Shown: positions 27,201 through 35,926, numbered from the stretch's first letter. The stretch: 64,000 nucleotides of DNA from Pseudomonas abieticivorans (GCF_023509015.1 NZ_CP094975.1:4581501-4645500), one strand, 5' to 3'. Notes: generated by a model not told the origin, from the sequence alone. Translations and numbers: made by a program.

Positions 27201-28532
27201 GACCTCACGCAATGGCCTGCGGGCCTAAGCGAACTGATCAACGCCCCGGCGCGACGCCTGGCGTTTGTCAATCTTGAAGAGAACCCGCTGCAGGAGGTGC
27301 CCGTGCTGCAGCCCGGGCCTTTTTTCGAGCGAGCAACGGGGCGCAGGCAACGCTTGAATATCTCGGCAGAGCACCTGACGCCACAGAGCCTGGAGCACCT
27401 GCGCCAGGTCAATATCCTGCCCACTTGGGCCAATGACCAGGCAGACTGGCTGAGCGGCGCCTGCGACGAGGTCCGTCAACAGGTCGCAGCCCTACGCGCG
27501 CTGCCCCAGGCCCGGTATTTTCTCCAGGCGTTGGAGCACATCGAAGATACCGAGCAATATCGCCACGATCCAGGCAGCGGGCGCCGACGGGCACAGCAAC
27601 TGATCAGCGATATCAGTGCGCCCGTCCCAGGCGACGATGGCCAGGGTCTTGAGCATCTGCGCAGGCAGGTATTCGATATTGGCGAGGAGGAGATGACCAC
27701 TTGCGTTGACGGTTTTGCACTGATCTTCAACCGTTTTGAAACCCGCGTGTTGATTTATCGCGTCGCGGGCAGTGTCATCATGCCCGAGCAGGCAATGACC
27801 CCGTTGCTGAACCTGAGCCGGCAGTTGTACCGCGCCGACCGCCTGGACCTCACGGCGGTGGCCATCATGCAGGCGCGCATGGTACGCCGCGCCGCGTTGT
27901 TCCCCCAGGCCATTGGCCGTCACGCCGAACCCGGCGAGCTGGCCCTGGTCACCGCGTTGGTCGAACGCGGCGCCCCGCCGCTGGACCCGCTGGATGATGC
28001 CACCCTGGAGGAGTTGGCCAACTTGCCTGATGAAATCGAAATGTGCCTGCGCCTGCGCATGGAACTGGCCGAAGCCCTCGACCTGCCTCCCCAGCCGACC
28101 GACATGCGTTATCACCAACCGCTGACCGACAGCCTGCGCGAGCGCATCCGCGACCATGTCCGCAGCCTGGACACCGACAGCCGCTGGGTGCAATGGGCGA
28201 TTGCGCAAGACTGGTGGTGCGACCTGCTTGAGCGTCGCTATGCCTCCCGCCTGGAGGCCTTGCGCGAACACTGGTACGCCGGCCATGAATACCTCTGGGA
28301 ACTGGGCCGGCCCAGCCCTGAGATAGGCAGCGTCGCGACCGACGTGATGGCCGTGCTGCAAGCGCAGTATCCCCAATACACCTGGCTGCGCGAGGGCATG
28401 CCGCAGGTCCTGGCCTTGACCCCTGTCGAACTCGATGGTGCCATCCAGCGCTTGAGCGCCGGGGAGCGAGCAGCACGTAACCAGTTGCTAGCCTTACTGT
28501 CGCAAGAGCTGTTGGACGACAGCCGGCAATGA
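24222..28532 (+). CDS. Giant LRR protein with NEL-type E3 ubiquitin ligase domain (effector-like)
   Basis: A 1436-residue protein; the ATG at 24222 has GGAG eight to nine bases upstream. It opens with a module of the DUF6543/dermonecrotic-toxin type (LPSWLKNATVAQRDEF near residue 19, LDLDLDQ near 77, RRLDLGARY near 155), continues with a long helical region, then LRRs at about 800-1030 (for example LEALELQDNQLSRIPVQVG, LQILTLRNNPLQTPP, LDLLNLDGNPLGEHL). The C-terminus matches the NEL domain of IpaH/SspH/SlrP ligases: EMTTCVDGFALIFNRFE holds the Cys-x-Asp motif (C1161, D1163), with DEIEMCLRLRMELAEALDL further on. NEL ligases ubiquitinate host proteins in eukaryotic cells. No secretion system or signal peptide is visible here. 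It converges on the metalloprotease toxin gene with 66 bp between stops. Confidence 0.88.
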   Translation: MNANPYLLPTPAEHIAKALPSWLKNATVAQRDEFQQRLHKSRASRAKALAIAQRLAQPVDFCRPLLAKALQDEYNLDLDLDQHQLVELQHYAHFQRPLLKNPPRSLLAAALSNFAEDAQFERDSAILPAGSLVHYWNSYDPGKAVHISPAQFAATCRRLDLGARYQAHVDHIYPPLPTPSQPADSLRDWARAGLCASLADELRTQVQRARLQRCLSEEDAVLVEQLLAGQAPRWDGYVVQVCQLYLAATWTSLGIPLHRATVLRQGDNPASPHLVYLPGDPDRPLWRYARLSDFEHWLRPRLNSAEQCQQWALLAPIDSRKALAEQLYHRLNPLPLLAASDEDRVHNPDADLGARAISQEHSLAQWLYLEVRNQVTAYAGACVVSTGQADRVRHAQRMARWQTLGFDALNIGALVVPGLDVLMAAVMAGQLLGEVFEGLDDWTHGQTEEALQQLFEVAATVAQAAVLAPLHSAFVESLQPVLDTQGQARLWSPRQALRNLGPEVEGVGDEALEQARLACGLSEAAVRRLQVERLPLPAALLECLADVRAGASVADPVAVVVTPLQRDFPRLSPHAAQEIQAQANDRERQLLGLGQVPLRLAELARMALRERQLNRALLGLVIPGMASADSARLAAGLVADGAPLFEQAVANRAVAARLIGQQRAPAWLRPPTRQANGLIGYELSGRPGNLRRQDRLARLYPQADEDQLQRLRQELEPAVDLNLGLRELEYRRLQATLVDWTESPDLIVDENGNQEPVQAQSRANAAQLILAAWRREAPTMQSARNRGRGHELDLSEYRIGRLPALNLRMNHVYSLSLAGTGQVEDPSAFLAAFPRLEALELQDNQLSRIPVQVGLLSELNVLALDENRLQGSDHLFDGLVNLNDLQILTLRNNPLQTPPAAMAVLGGLRSLQDLSLASTDTVLDARALDQLARLPDLNNLWLSDNHLVLSAESLQALARMPRLDLLNLDGNPLGEHLDLASLTQLRTLYLRDCDLTQWPAGLSELINAPARRLAFVNLEENPLQEVPVLQPGPFFERATGRRQRLNISAEHLTPQSLEHLRQVNILPTWANDQADWLSGACDEVRQQVAALRALPQARYFLQALEHIEDTEQYRHDPGSGRRRAQQLISDISAPVPGDDGQGLEHLRRQVFDIGEEEMTTCVDGFALIFNRFETRVLIYRVAGSVIMPEQAMTPLLNLSRQLYRADRLDLTAVAIMQARMVRRAALFPQAIGRHAEPGELALVTALVERGAPPLDPLDDATLEELANLPDEIEMCLRLRMELAEALDLPPQPTDMRYHQPLTDSLRERIRDHVRSLDTDSRWVQWAIAQDWWCDLLERRYASRLEALREHWYAGHEYLWELGRPSPEIGSVATDVMAVLQAQYPQYTWLREGMPQVLALTPVELDGAIQRLSAGERAARNQLLALLSQELLDDSRQ

Positions 28533-28598
28533 TTTCCATGGGGCGGCGGCTTGGGTGTGGCACCTCAAGCCCGCCTTCCAACCGGGTCAGGCTTGCGC

Positions 28599-31500
28599 TC
28601 AGGTGAATACGCTGCGCCCAAGCAAGGTGAACAGCAATGTCAACGAGTCGGCATTGGCCAGGATGATCGCCAGGCGCTTTTGCGGGTCGCTGTAAAAGTC
28701 CTCGCGGGCTTCGTCGAGGGTTGCGCGGTCACAAATCTTGAGGATCTGTTTGGCCGCATCCCCCATCACGTCTCGCGGCTGGCCATCGGATGGCAGAGTA
28801 AACAGTTCGTGCGGTGGCGTATCGACGGACAGCTTGCGCAGTTGCAGGCGCTCGGTTTCGGCTGTCAGTTTGCGGGCTGCCGGGGTTGTGGCCATCTGAT
28901 CGGTGAAGGGCGCTGCAGACTCCAGGTAGGCGATGTCCAGGGTCTCGATTTCCTGGTGGCTCAGTTCATGGATCAGGGTGCTGGCCTGGTAGTGCGTGGT
29001 CACGTCAAAGCCGCTCTGGCTGTGCTGAAACATCCACGAGGGGGCCAGGAAAAAGCGCTCGGTCAGGAAGATCCGGCGTGCGGGATCGTCGTGCGCGGTG
29101 AAGGCAATGAGGTTCAGCTTGGGCCGTTTGCTACGGCCCAGGATGATCCTCGGTGAGGTCACGGGGTTCAATGAGGGGGCTAGCAGCGCGCTGTAGATTT
29201 TCCGGGCTCGGGTGCGCAACTGCAACAACACCGTGGGCGTGATGGGGCCTGCGTTCAGGTACTGGTTGAGTATCCTGAGGGTGGGTGCGGCAAGGGGGCG
29301 CTCGCCTTGGGCGGCATTGAGGTTCTGCAGGCAGTTGCGCAGGTAATCCAGTGCCAGGCGGTGCGCCAGCTTGACCTGTTGGCCTTCGAGGTTGAAATGG
29401 CGATGGATCTCGCCCATGCCCTCGGCCTGGGGTTGCAGCAGGTCGTCGATGTAGCTGTCCAGTTTGGCTTCTTCGCGGCTCAGTTCGCCGCCTCGACGGC
29501 GGCGCCCCCAGTTGATGTCCAGCTCCCAATCCTTGAGCAGGTTCAGGCGTATGCGTGGGCCGCGGCGCTGGTTTTGCACGATGTACCAGTACTTGCCCAA
29601 GCTCTGCACCTGATACACCTTGCCTGCGACGGCGGCGTAGCAGGGCGCCACGCCGTGCAGGGTGTAGAGCTGGGTGAGCGGATCCTTGCGCAGGCCGCTC
29701 AAGGCCTGGTGCACTTGCTCGAATGGCAGCAGCCGCGCCTTGAACTCTACCGGCAATTGAGGGTGGCGCCCCTCGAAACTGCTGGAAGGCATGACGGATG
29801 ACAGGGCTCTGACAGGGGCGCGCATGGGCAATACCAATGCCGGGCGGTCGACGGCGGCTGCCGCGCGACGGTGGGCCGCCAAGTGGGCCAGCGCCGCGCA
29901 AAACGCTGCCAAGGCCTCGCCCCAATTGTCTTCCAACGTTGGCTTCACGCCGCACCTGAGCAACTGGTCGCTCTGCCACGTGCTGACCATCAACCCTAAC
30001 TCGCCGGGCAGGAACAGGCTGGCCTGTTCCAGGCACCGCGTGCCCAGGGTGATGAAGGCTTCCCAGTCGGCTTCGCCGCAGCCGGCGGTTTGTTGGCGAG
30101 CCATCATCTGCAACAGGTGCAGGTTGTCATCAAACAGGAACGTCAGGGCATTGCCCAGGACCGGGTCGTCATCCAACTGCGCAGGCGTTGGCACTGGCAG
30201 GTCCAGGCTCGATCCAGCGCTCCATGGCAGGTGCGGCGCTTTCAGGCCGCCCTTGTCGTAGATCCGCCGCGCCCCATCCTCCAACCGCCACACCATCAAC
30301 GAAGCCAGTGTTTCGTTGCTTCGGGCATGATCAAGGAAATCTTTTTGGTCGCTGAACTCCAGCAGGCCGAAATCCTTGCTGTAGGTCGCCAGCAGCAGCA
30401 CCGGACCTTGCTCGACGTTGCGCGGCCCGATCAGGTACATGCCGCTGACCGGGTCGGGTTTCATGCCCGCCTGGGGAATCAGGCGCACTTGCCGCAAAAC
30501 GATTTCCTGGCCATTGACCGGTTGCCGAGCCAAGCCGTCCGGCATGCTCAATACGTTGTCCAGGTAGCTGTAGGCGGTGGGGGTCAATTGTTGCTGCAGC
30601 AGTTTGCGAAAGCCCAGCTCGCGCAGTTGTGCACACAGCGTGCGGCCGTACAGTTGCTTGCGCTCGCTGTAGCGCGGATCGGTGGGTTGCAGCAGAGGGG
30701 TCAGCAGTTCCAGGTACTGCTTGCCCAGGTCCAGGGTGCGCATCTGTTCGATGATTAGCTCAGGCGTCAGCCAGGCCGGTGGCGCGATGCCGTTGGCCAA
30801 GCTCACGCTTGCCACCGCGCTGCGACTGCCGTTGAACTGCTTGAGCGCCGCGTCTACCAGGTTGAGCGTGATGGTGAGGTTGGTCTTGAAGGCAATGCGC
30901 ACCTGGTCCAGGTCCAGGTCGAGGGTGTCGTGTTCCTGCGCCAACGCCTGTTGCAGTTTTTCCAGGGTGAACTGCTTGAGGTCGGGGATACCGTCCAGGT
31001 AGTAGTTTGCCGGTGTTTGCACTTCCAGGCATTCGGACAGCAGGCCGGCGTACCGTTGCTGTTGTTCCGGGGTGGTGTCGCGGGCCCATTGGGGCAGGGT
31101 TCGCTGCAGTTCGTTGTTTTTCACTGAGCCTTGCAGGTACTCAAGGTCCGGTTGCACGCTGTCACCCTGCAGGCTGTGGGTGATCAGGTTGTCGAACAAC
31201 TGCGCGTCGAAATGCCCGCCCAACGCTTGCGACCAGGCGCAGTCGACGGCGCTGCGTACCCAGCGCTGGCGGCCGTCGAGCAAGGCCTGGATCAGGTTGC
31301 CGCGGATGGCGTGCGTCTGCACGCTCAGGGTGGGCGGGCTGGCATGGGTCAGCGCGTCGCGCAACAGCGAGCGCTGTGCTTCAACCGCCAGGCTCAGGAC
31401 CGATTCGCGATAGTGCTGGTGTTGCAGGTCGTTCAACAAGCGTGAGCGCAGCAGCGTCAGCGACGGCAAAGGTTGCAGGCCAGTGGCCGGTGACCAGAGC

Positions 31501-33536
31501 GTCACGGGGCCTTGCTCGGCGGTGGCGGTTTGGGCCACGAAGCAGCCTTGCAAGGGGATGAGCAAGTTGCCATTGAGCACCAGGTCAAGGCGATGCACAT
31601 CGACACGGGCTGCGCCCCATTGTTGTCGGGCCTGGGCAGTCGGCAGGTCGAGCACCTGGTCTAGCTGGACGCTCGTACCTGCCGGCCCCTGGCTGTCGCG
31701 CAGGCTCGCCGATTCAATACGCAGGGCCTGTTCGAACAATGTGTACAAGCCAGGGCAAGGGGGGCAGCAGGCGCGCAGCAGTCGGCCTTGCAACAGCGCC
31801 GTGGCGTGCTCCAGCAACGTGTCGAGTAGCGTCGCATCGAGCTGCTTGGCCGGCATCGGCTGCCGCTGCCCATCGGCCACGATCAGTTGCGCGCCACTGC
31901 CTTGGGCGTCGAGCGGCGCGCAACCGCTGACGTGCTCCAGGAACGCATCGGTCAGCAGGCGTGTTTGTCCGGGGGCGGTCGCAGCCCCCGTTAGTTTGAT
32001 CAGCAGGGTATCGGCTTTCAGGGGCGGCCAACTGAGCGCTGCCAGGTGCTGGTCCAACAAGGCCTGGGCACACTCGCGCAAGCTGGGCTGTTGCCATTGC
32101 CAGTCGTTGAGGCGGTCACCCAAGGCGTCGAGGCGCGACAGCCAGGCGTCGCTGGGCGGTGGTTGGAGGGCGGCCAAGGGTGGGCGCACGGGTGCCGGTG
32201 GCAAGCGCGGGTCCAGCAGTGCGCGAATGTCCAGGGCCTGCTGCACCGCGTGGGTGCTGTCTTGGGCCTGGCCCAGGGCTTGCAGCAGGTTGTGCGACTG
32301 CCTTTGCTTCAACGCGCTGGTCCACTGTGCGAACGGTGCTTCGCGCAGCGGCGTCAAGGTCAGGTGCAAGGTGCCCATGCTCATGAAACTGATGGCGTCG
32401 TCTGGCGACAAGCCGGGTGGGGTTTGCAAATGATCGTTCATGGCCTGGAACAGGGCGCAAAGGTGGTCGCGATCAGTGAACGCTTGCAAGCCGTGGGCGG
32501 CGCTGTACAGGTAGCCATCGGTGGCGCTCGGCGTGCGGCGAATGACCCGCATGGCCTCAAGTGTCAGCGGTTGCTGGACATCATCGGCCAGGGTAATGCC
32601 TTCCAGTTGCACGCTGCTGTCGGCCCGCAGCAGGCCGCGCAGCCACTGCAAGGCCGTGGCCTGCAGCGTGCCGTCATTGCGCTGGCGCAGCAGCGTGGCC
32701 TGGTAGTGGTCGGCCAGGCATTGGGCCAGGTAGTCGCAGCGTCTGGGGTAGCCGCAGGCAGGCGCCAGCCAGTAGCTATTCAGGGCTTCGTCGTAGGGGC
32801 TGTGCAAGTCATCCGCGTGGCTCACCAGCGCGCTTTCAAACGTACGTGCCGCCACTTCAGCCAACGGTTTGCCGTCCGTGCCCAGCCAACGTCGCGACTG
32901 GCCAGGCGCAAGCGCCTGTTGCTGGTAATGTTCCAGCAATTGCTGTTGCAGGGTCAGGGTGCGTTGCACCCGGTCGCCTTCGATGTGTTGCAACAGCAAC
33001 TGGCCGGGTACCTCGAGGGTGGCGGCCTGCTGCAGGCCAATTTTTTGCATGAACAGGCTGACCAGCACCTCGGGTAACCGGGGCTGATGCGCAAGTTCTT
33101 CGGCCAGGTCGTCCAAGGCCTGCACGCGGGCCTTGAGCAACGCCTTGGATTGCCCGGCAAACAGCGCGCCCTGCAGGGGCTGGGCCGTGAGCGCGAGGGT
33201 GCTGTCGAGCAGCCCCCGGCGTTGGCGCAGGGCGTTGTGCAAGGTGTTGCGGTCGCTGAAGCGTTCCAGGCCGCCCACTGGGGTATGCAGGTAGAGCACC
33301 GACGGCGCCACGCCATTGTCGATGATGACCAACGCGTCTGCCAGCGCGCCAGGGTGGCCGGCAAGTGCTACGCCTGAGACTTTCAGGGTGGGCGCCAGTT
33401 GATCGCTACACAGGGTGTGCAGGCGTTGATGGCTGGTAAGGTCGATCGTGCCATCGCTCAGTGCTTGCGCGAGGTCCTGGGCCAGGTGCTCGCGCAAGGT
33501 GTCGGGGTGGATGTCGGGTTTAAGGGGGGGGCTCAT
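28599..33536 (-). CDS. Giant DUF6543-type toxin with C-terminal aspzincin (M35-like) metalloprotease motif
   Basis: A 1645-residue protein; GAGG precedes the ATG. Its middle (about 810-960) repeats the module of the convergent LRR protein: LPQWARDTTPEQQQRY, LDLDLDQ about 59 residues later, then MRTLDLGKQYLELL. A large helical region follows. Near the end HELSHQEIETLDIAYL places H1523, E1524 and H1527 of an HExxH zinc motif eight residues before D1534, the third-ligand Asp of the GTxDxxY-type pattern of M35/aspzincin peptidases. The rest of that domain includes a Phe/Arg-rich strand (RRIFLTERFFLAPSW). There is no signal peptide. Likely a delivered protein toxin cleaving a host or competitor protein; target and secretion route unknown. 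Confidence 0.8.
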   Translation of the reverse strand: MSPPLKPDIHPDTLREHLAQDLAQALSDGTIDLTSHQRLHTLCSDQLAPTLKVSGVALAGHPGALADALVIIDNGVAPSVLYLHTPVGGLERFSDRNTLHNALRQRRGLLDSTLALTAQPLQGALFAGQSKALLKARVQALDDLAEELAHQPRLPEVLVSLFMQKIGLQQAATLEVPGQLLLQHIEGDRVQRTLTLQQQLLEHYQQQALAPGQSRRWLGTDGKPLAEVAARTFESALVSHADDLHSPYDEALNSYWLAPACGYPRRCDYLAQCLADHYQATLLRQRNDGTLQATALQWLRGLLRADSSVQLEGITLADDVQQPLTLEAMRVIRRTPSATDGYLYSAAHGLQAFTDRDHLCALFQAMNDHLQTPPGLSPDDAISFMSMGTLHLTLTPLREAPFAQWTSALKQRQSHNLLQALGQAQDSTHAVQQALDIRALLDPRLPPAPVRPPLAALQPPPSDAWLSRLDALGDRLNDWQWQQPSLRECAQALLDQHLAALSWPPLKADTLLIKLTGAATAPGQTRLLTDAFLEHVSGCAPLDAQGSGAQLIVADGQRQPMPAKQLDATLLDTLLEHATALLQGRLLRACCPPCPGLYTLFEQALRIESASLRDSQGPAGTSVQLDQVLDLPTAQARQQWGAARVDVHRLDLVLNGNLLIPLQGCFVAQTATAEQGPVTLWSPATGLQPLPSLTLLRSRLLNDLQHQHYRESVLSLAVEAQRSLLRDALTHASPPTLSVQTHAIRGNLIQALLDGRQRWVRSAVDCAWSQALGGHFDAQLFDNLITHSLQGDSVQPDLEYLQGSVKNNELQRTLPQWARDTTPEQQQRYAGLLSECLEVQTPANYYLDGIPDLKQFTLEKLQQALAQEHDTLDLDLDQVRIAFKTNLTITLNLVDAALKQFNGSRSAVASVSLANGIAPPAWLTPELIIEQMRTLDLGKQYLELLTPLLQPTDPRYSERKQLYGRTLCAQLRELGFRKLLQQQLTPTAYSYLDNVLSMPDGLARQPVNGQEIVLRQVRLIPQAGMKPDPVSGMYLIGPRNVEQGPVLLLATYSKDFGLLEFSDQKDFLDHARSNETLASLMVWRLEDGARRIYDKGGLKAPHLPWSAGSSLDLPVPTPAQLDDDPVLGNALTFLFDDNLHLLQMMARQQTAGCGEADWEAFITLGTRCLEQASLFLPGELGLMVSTWQSDQLLRCGVKPTLEDNWGEALAAFCAALAHLAAHRRAAAAVDRPALVLPMRAPVRALSSVMPSSSFEGRHPQLPVEFKARLLPFEQVHQALSGLRKDPLTQLYTLHGVAPCYAAVAGKVYQVQSLGKYWYIVQNQRRGPRIRLNLLKDWELDINWGRRRRGGELSREEAKLDSYIDDLLQPQAEGMGEIHRHFNLEGQQVKLAHRLALDYLRNCLQNLNAAQGERPLAAPTLRILNQYLNAGPITPTVLLQLRTRARKIYSALLAPSLNPVTSPRIILGRSKRPKLNLIAFTAHDDPARRIFLTERFFLAPSWMFQHSQSGFDVTTHYQASTLIHELSHQEIETLDIAYLESAAPFTDQMATTPAARKLTAETERLQLRKLSVDTPPHELFTLPSDGQPRDVMGDAAKQILKICDRATLDEAREDFYSDPQKRLAIILANADSLTLLFTLLGRSVFT

Positions 33537-33735
33537 CGGGGCGCTACCTCGTTCGGTTGACTGCCGGGGGCCGGCCCCGACGTTGGAGGCGCCACCTTAC
33601 GTTTGCCCTGTTTGCCGCCTGCGGTAGATAAAGCAGGCCTGTGCCGGTTACGCACACCTGCTAACCTTGGCATGAGGGCACTTTTTGCCCCGCAAGCCGT
33701 CTATACCCGCACTATCCCCTTTGAGGTTCACCTAC

Positions 33736-34014
33736 ATGAAAGCCTGGATCTGCCTGCCGTTGTTTGCATTGGTTCTGACAGGTTGTGCCGGTAAGACGGC
33801 CTATCGCGACACCTGCGCCACCCAGTTGGATGCCGCCTGGCATGAACTGGACCTGGCCAAGGCCGAAGGGTTTGCCGGTACCGTGAGTTATTCCAAGGCG
33901 CTGTCATTGCTGACCGGGGCCAAGACCCAACAGCAGTTCGAAGCGTACGAAGGCTGTAGCAGCAAGGCCGAGAAAGCCCGTTTCTACATCAAGGAATCCC
34001 GCGCCGGGCGTTGA
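33736..34014 (+). CDS. Small lipoprotein (92 aa), hypothetical
   Basis: The ATG at 33736 has GAGG eight bases upstream. The product carries a type II signal peptide with lipobox LTGC (Cys17), followed by a Lys/Glu/Ala-rich helical domain with two further Cys residues (DTCATQLD and EGCSSKAEK). Asn/Asp is absent at position +2 (Ala-Gly), so outer-membrane sorting is expected. It leads into the second MoxR-DUF58-TgpA operon 41 bp downstream. Function unknown. Confidence 0.8.
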   Translation: MKAWICLPLFALVLTGCAGKTAYRDTCATQLDAAWHELDLAKAEGFAGTVSYSKALSLLTGAKTQQQFEAYEGCSSKAEKARFYIKESRAGR

Positions 34015-34055
34015 TTTCCAGGCCTAACGGCTGACCTGACAGGGAGCGTCGCTGC

Positions 34056-34973
34056 ATGCGCACTCAACTGCAAGCGTGTCTGCAAGCCGTCAACGAAGTG
34101 CTATTGGGCAAGGAAACCCAGGTTCGCCTGGCGCTGACTTGCCTGGTGGCCAACGGTCACCTGTTGATCGAGGACTTGCCCGGCATGGGCAAGACCACCC
34201 TGAGTCAAACCTTGGCCCGCGTGCTGGGCCTGAGTTTCCAGCGCATCCAGTTCACCTCCGACCTACTGCCCAGCGACATTCTGGGCACCTCGGTGTTCAA
34301 CAAGGACAGCGGGCAATTCGTGTTCCACCCGGGGCCCATCTTTGCCGAACTGGTGCTGGCCGACGAGATCAACCGCGCCACGCCCAAAAGCCAAAGCGCG
34401 TTGTTGGAGGCCATGGAAGAGGGCCAGGTAACCATCGAAGGCGCTACCCGGCCATTGCCACAACCCTTCTTTGTCATCGCCACGCAAAACCCCGTCACCC
34501 AAGGCGGCACCTTTGCCTTGCCTGAATCCCAGCTCGACCGCTTTTTGATGCGCTTGTCCCTGGGCTACCCGGCCAAGGCGGCAGAAAAAGCCTTGCTGCT
34601 GGGCGAGTCGCGGCGCGAGCTGTTGCCGCGCATGGAAGCGGTGCTTGATCACGCCCAGTTGGCGGCCTTGCAGGCGGCGGCGCGGGCGGTGCGGGTCAGC
34701 GATGCGCTGGTTGACTACGTGCTGCGCCTGGTGGAAGCCACCCGTACCCAGGCGCAATTTGCCTGGGGCTTGTCACCGCGTGCCAGCCTGGCCTTGCTAG
34801 CGGCGGCGCGCGCCTGGGCGTTGCTGGTGGGGCGCGATTACGTCATACCCGAAGACGTCCAGGCAGTGCTGCCGGCAGTGGCCGGGCACCGCCTGCGCGA
34901 GCGTGCCGACCCCACCGGGCAGGGCGGTGGCGCGCTGGTGCAATGGCTGCTCAAAGAGGTGCCGGCGCTGTGA
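34056..34973 (+). CDS. MoxR-family AAA+ ATPase (TgpA operon)
   Basis: A 305-residue MoxR ATPase, a paralogue of the one at 21775. Walker A is IEDLPGMGKTTLSQTLARV, Walker B LVLADEINRATPKSQSALLEAM, sensor 1 ATQNPVTQGGTFALPESQLDRF, and the lid contains WGLSPRASLALLAAARAWA. AGGGAG precedes the ATG. Its stop overlaps the GTG start of the DUF58 gene. The MoxR-DUF58-transglutaminase trio matches the P. aeruginosa PA2875-PA2874-tgpA arrangement. Confidence 0.92.
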   Translation: MRTQLQACLQAVNEVLLGKETQVRLALTCLVANGHLLIEDLPGMGKTTLSQTLARVLGLSFQRIQFTSDLLPSDILGTSVFNKDSGQFVFHPGPIFAELVLADEINRATPKSQSALLEAMEEGQVTIEGATRPLPQPFFVIATQNPVTQGGTFALPESQLDRFLMRLSLGYPAKAAEKALLLGESRRELLPRMEAVLDHAQLAALQAAARAVRVSDALVDYVLRLVEATRTQAQFAWGLSPRASLALLAAARAWALLVGRDYVIPEDVQAVLPAVAGHRLRERADPTGQGGGALVQWLLKEVPAL

Positions 34974-35926
34974 TCGCCGGCCTGCGCCTGGGTTGGCGGC
35001 GCTGGCAGGAACGCCGGGTGCCGCCAGCATCGCAGGTGGTGTTGGGCCGGCGGCAGATCTTCATCTGGCCCAGCCGCGCCGGCATGGGCTTTTGCCTGGT
35101 GCTGTTGCTTATCCTGCTGGCCGCCATCAACTACCAGAACAGCATGGCCTATGCCTTGGTGTTTTTGCTGGGCTCGGTGTTTGTGTTGGCGATCTTGCAC
35201 ACCTACCGTAACCTCAGCGGCCTGCGGGTCAAGGGCGCGGGCGCAGCGCCGGTGTTCGTCGGCGAGCAGGCACGGTTCGTGCTGCGCCTGGAAAGCACCG
35301 GCCGTGAGCACCAGGCGATCGCGGTGGGGTGGTCGGCTGCAGACCTGCAAGGCGTGGACCTGGCCGCCGAGCACGTGCTGGATCTGGAACTGGCTCTGCC
35401 CAGCCCCCAGCGCGGCTGGATGCCGGCACCCCGCATCCGCCTGGAAACCAGCTTCCCGCTGGGCGTGTTACGCGCCTGGAGTTGGGTCGACGCAGGGCAG
35501 GCGGTGCTGGTGTACCCGCGGCCACTGCAAGGCGAGTTGCCGATTGCCGCCCGCGACCTGACCGACATCGAAGACCAGGGCCAGCGCGTGCAAGGGCAGG
35601 GCGTGGATGACTTTCAGGGGCTCAAGGTGTACCACCCCGGCGACTCGTGGCGGCGCCTGCACTGGAAAGCCTGGTCGCGAGGTGGGCCGCTGCTGCTCAA
35701 GGAGTTTGCCGACCTGCGCGGGCGTGACCTGTGCCTGGATTTCGAGGCCTTGGGCGGTGACCTCGAACAGCGGTTGTCGCGCCTGTGCTACTGGGTGCTG
35801 GAGCTGACGCGGCAACAGCGGCCCTTTGCCTTGCGATTGCCGGGCAGCCACCGCCCCGCCGAATGCAGCGAAGCCCACCGCGACGCCTGTCTGCGCGCCC
35901 TGGCGGTGTACGGGCAGGGCGCATGA
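34970..35926 (+). CDS. DUF58 membrane protein (TgpA operon)
   Basis: A 318-residue DUF58 protein with two transmembrane helices near the N-terminus (AGMGFCLVLLLILLAAINYQ and MAYALVFLLGSVFVLAIL) and the family core QGVDDFQGLKVYHPGDSWRRLHWKAW. The GTG at 34970 overlaps the upstream TGA in GTGA form and is the likely start; a longer frame from 34943 lies inside moxR. Its stop overlaps the tgpA ATG. It differs from the Bat-operon DUF58 protein in having membrane helices. Confidence 0.9.
   Translation: MIAGLRLGWRRWQERRVPPASQVVLGRRQIFIWPSRAGMGFCLVLLLILLAAINYQNSMAYALVFLLGSVFVLAILHTYRNLSGLRVKGAGAAPVFVGEQARFVLRLESTGREHQAIAVGWSAADLQGVDLAAEHVLDLELALPSPQRGWMPAPRIRLETSFPLGVLRAWSWVDAGQAVLVYPRPLQGELPIAARDLTDIEDQGQRVQGQGVDDFQGLKVYHPGDSWRRLHWKAWSRGGPLLLKEFADLRGRDLCLDFEALGGDLEQRLSRLCYWVLELTRQQRPFALRLPGSHRPAECSEAHRDACLRALAVYGQGA

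Noticed and set aside
28533..28598. Candidate bidirectional terminator between the two toxin genes
   Set aside because: GGCGGCTTG can pair with CAAGCCCGCC with a bulge, but neither side has a U-tract, so I do not call it.
24222..33536. Looked for type III, type VI, Tc-toxin or two-partner secretion genes beside the giant effectors
   Set aside because: Neighbours are patatin, MoxR/DUF58, lipoprotein and TgpA genes; no secretion apparatus, VgrG/PAAR, immunity or chaperone gene is visible.
33666..33685. Possible sigma-54 promoter before the small lipoprotein gene
   Set aside because: GGCA and GC elements are present, but the GG-N10-GC spacing is not met; the sequence is more likely a short GGGCA/TGCCC hairpin.
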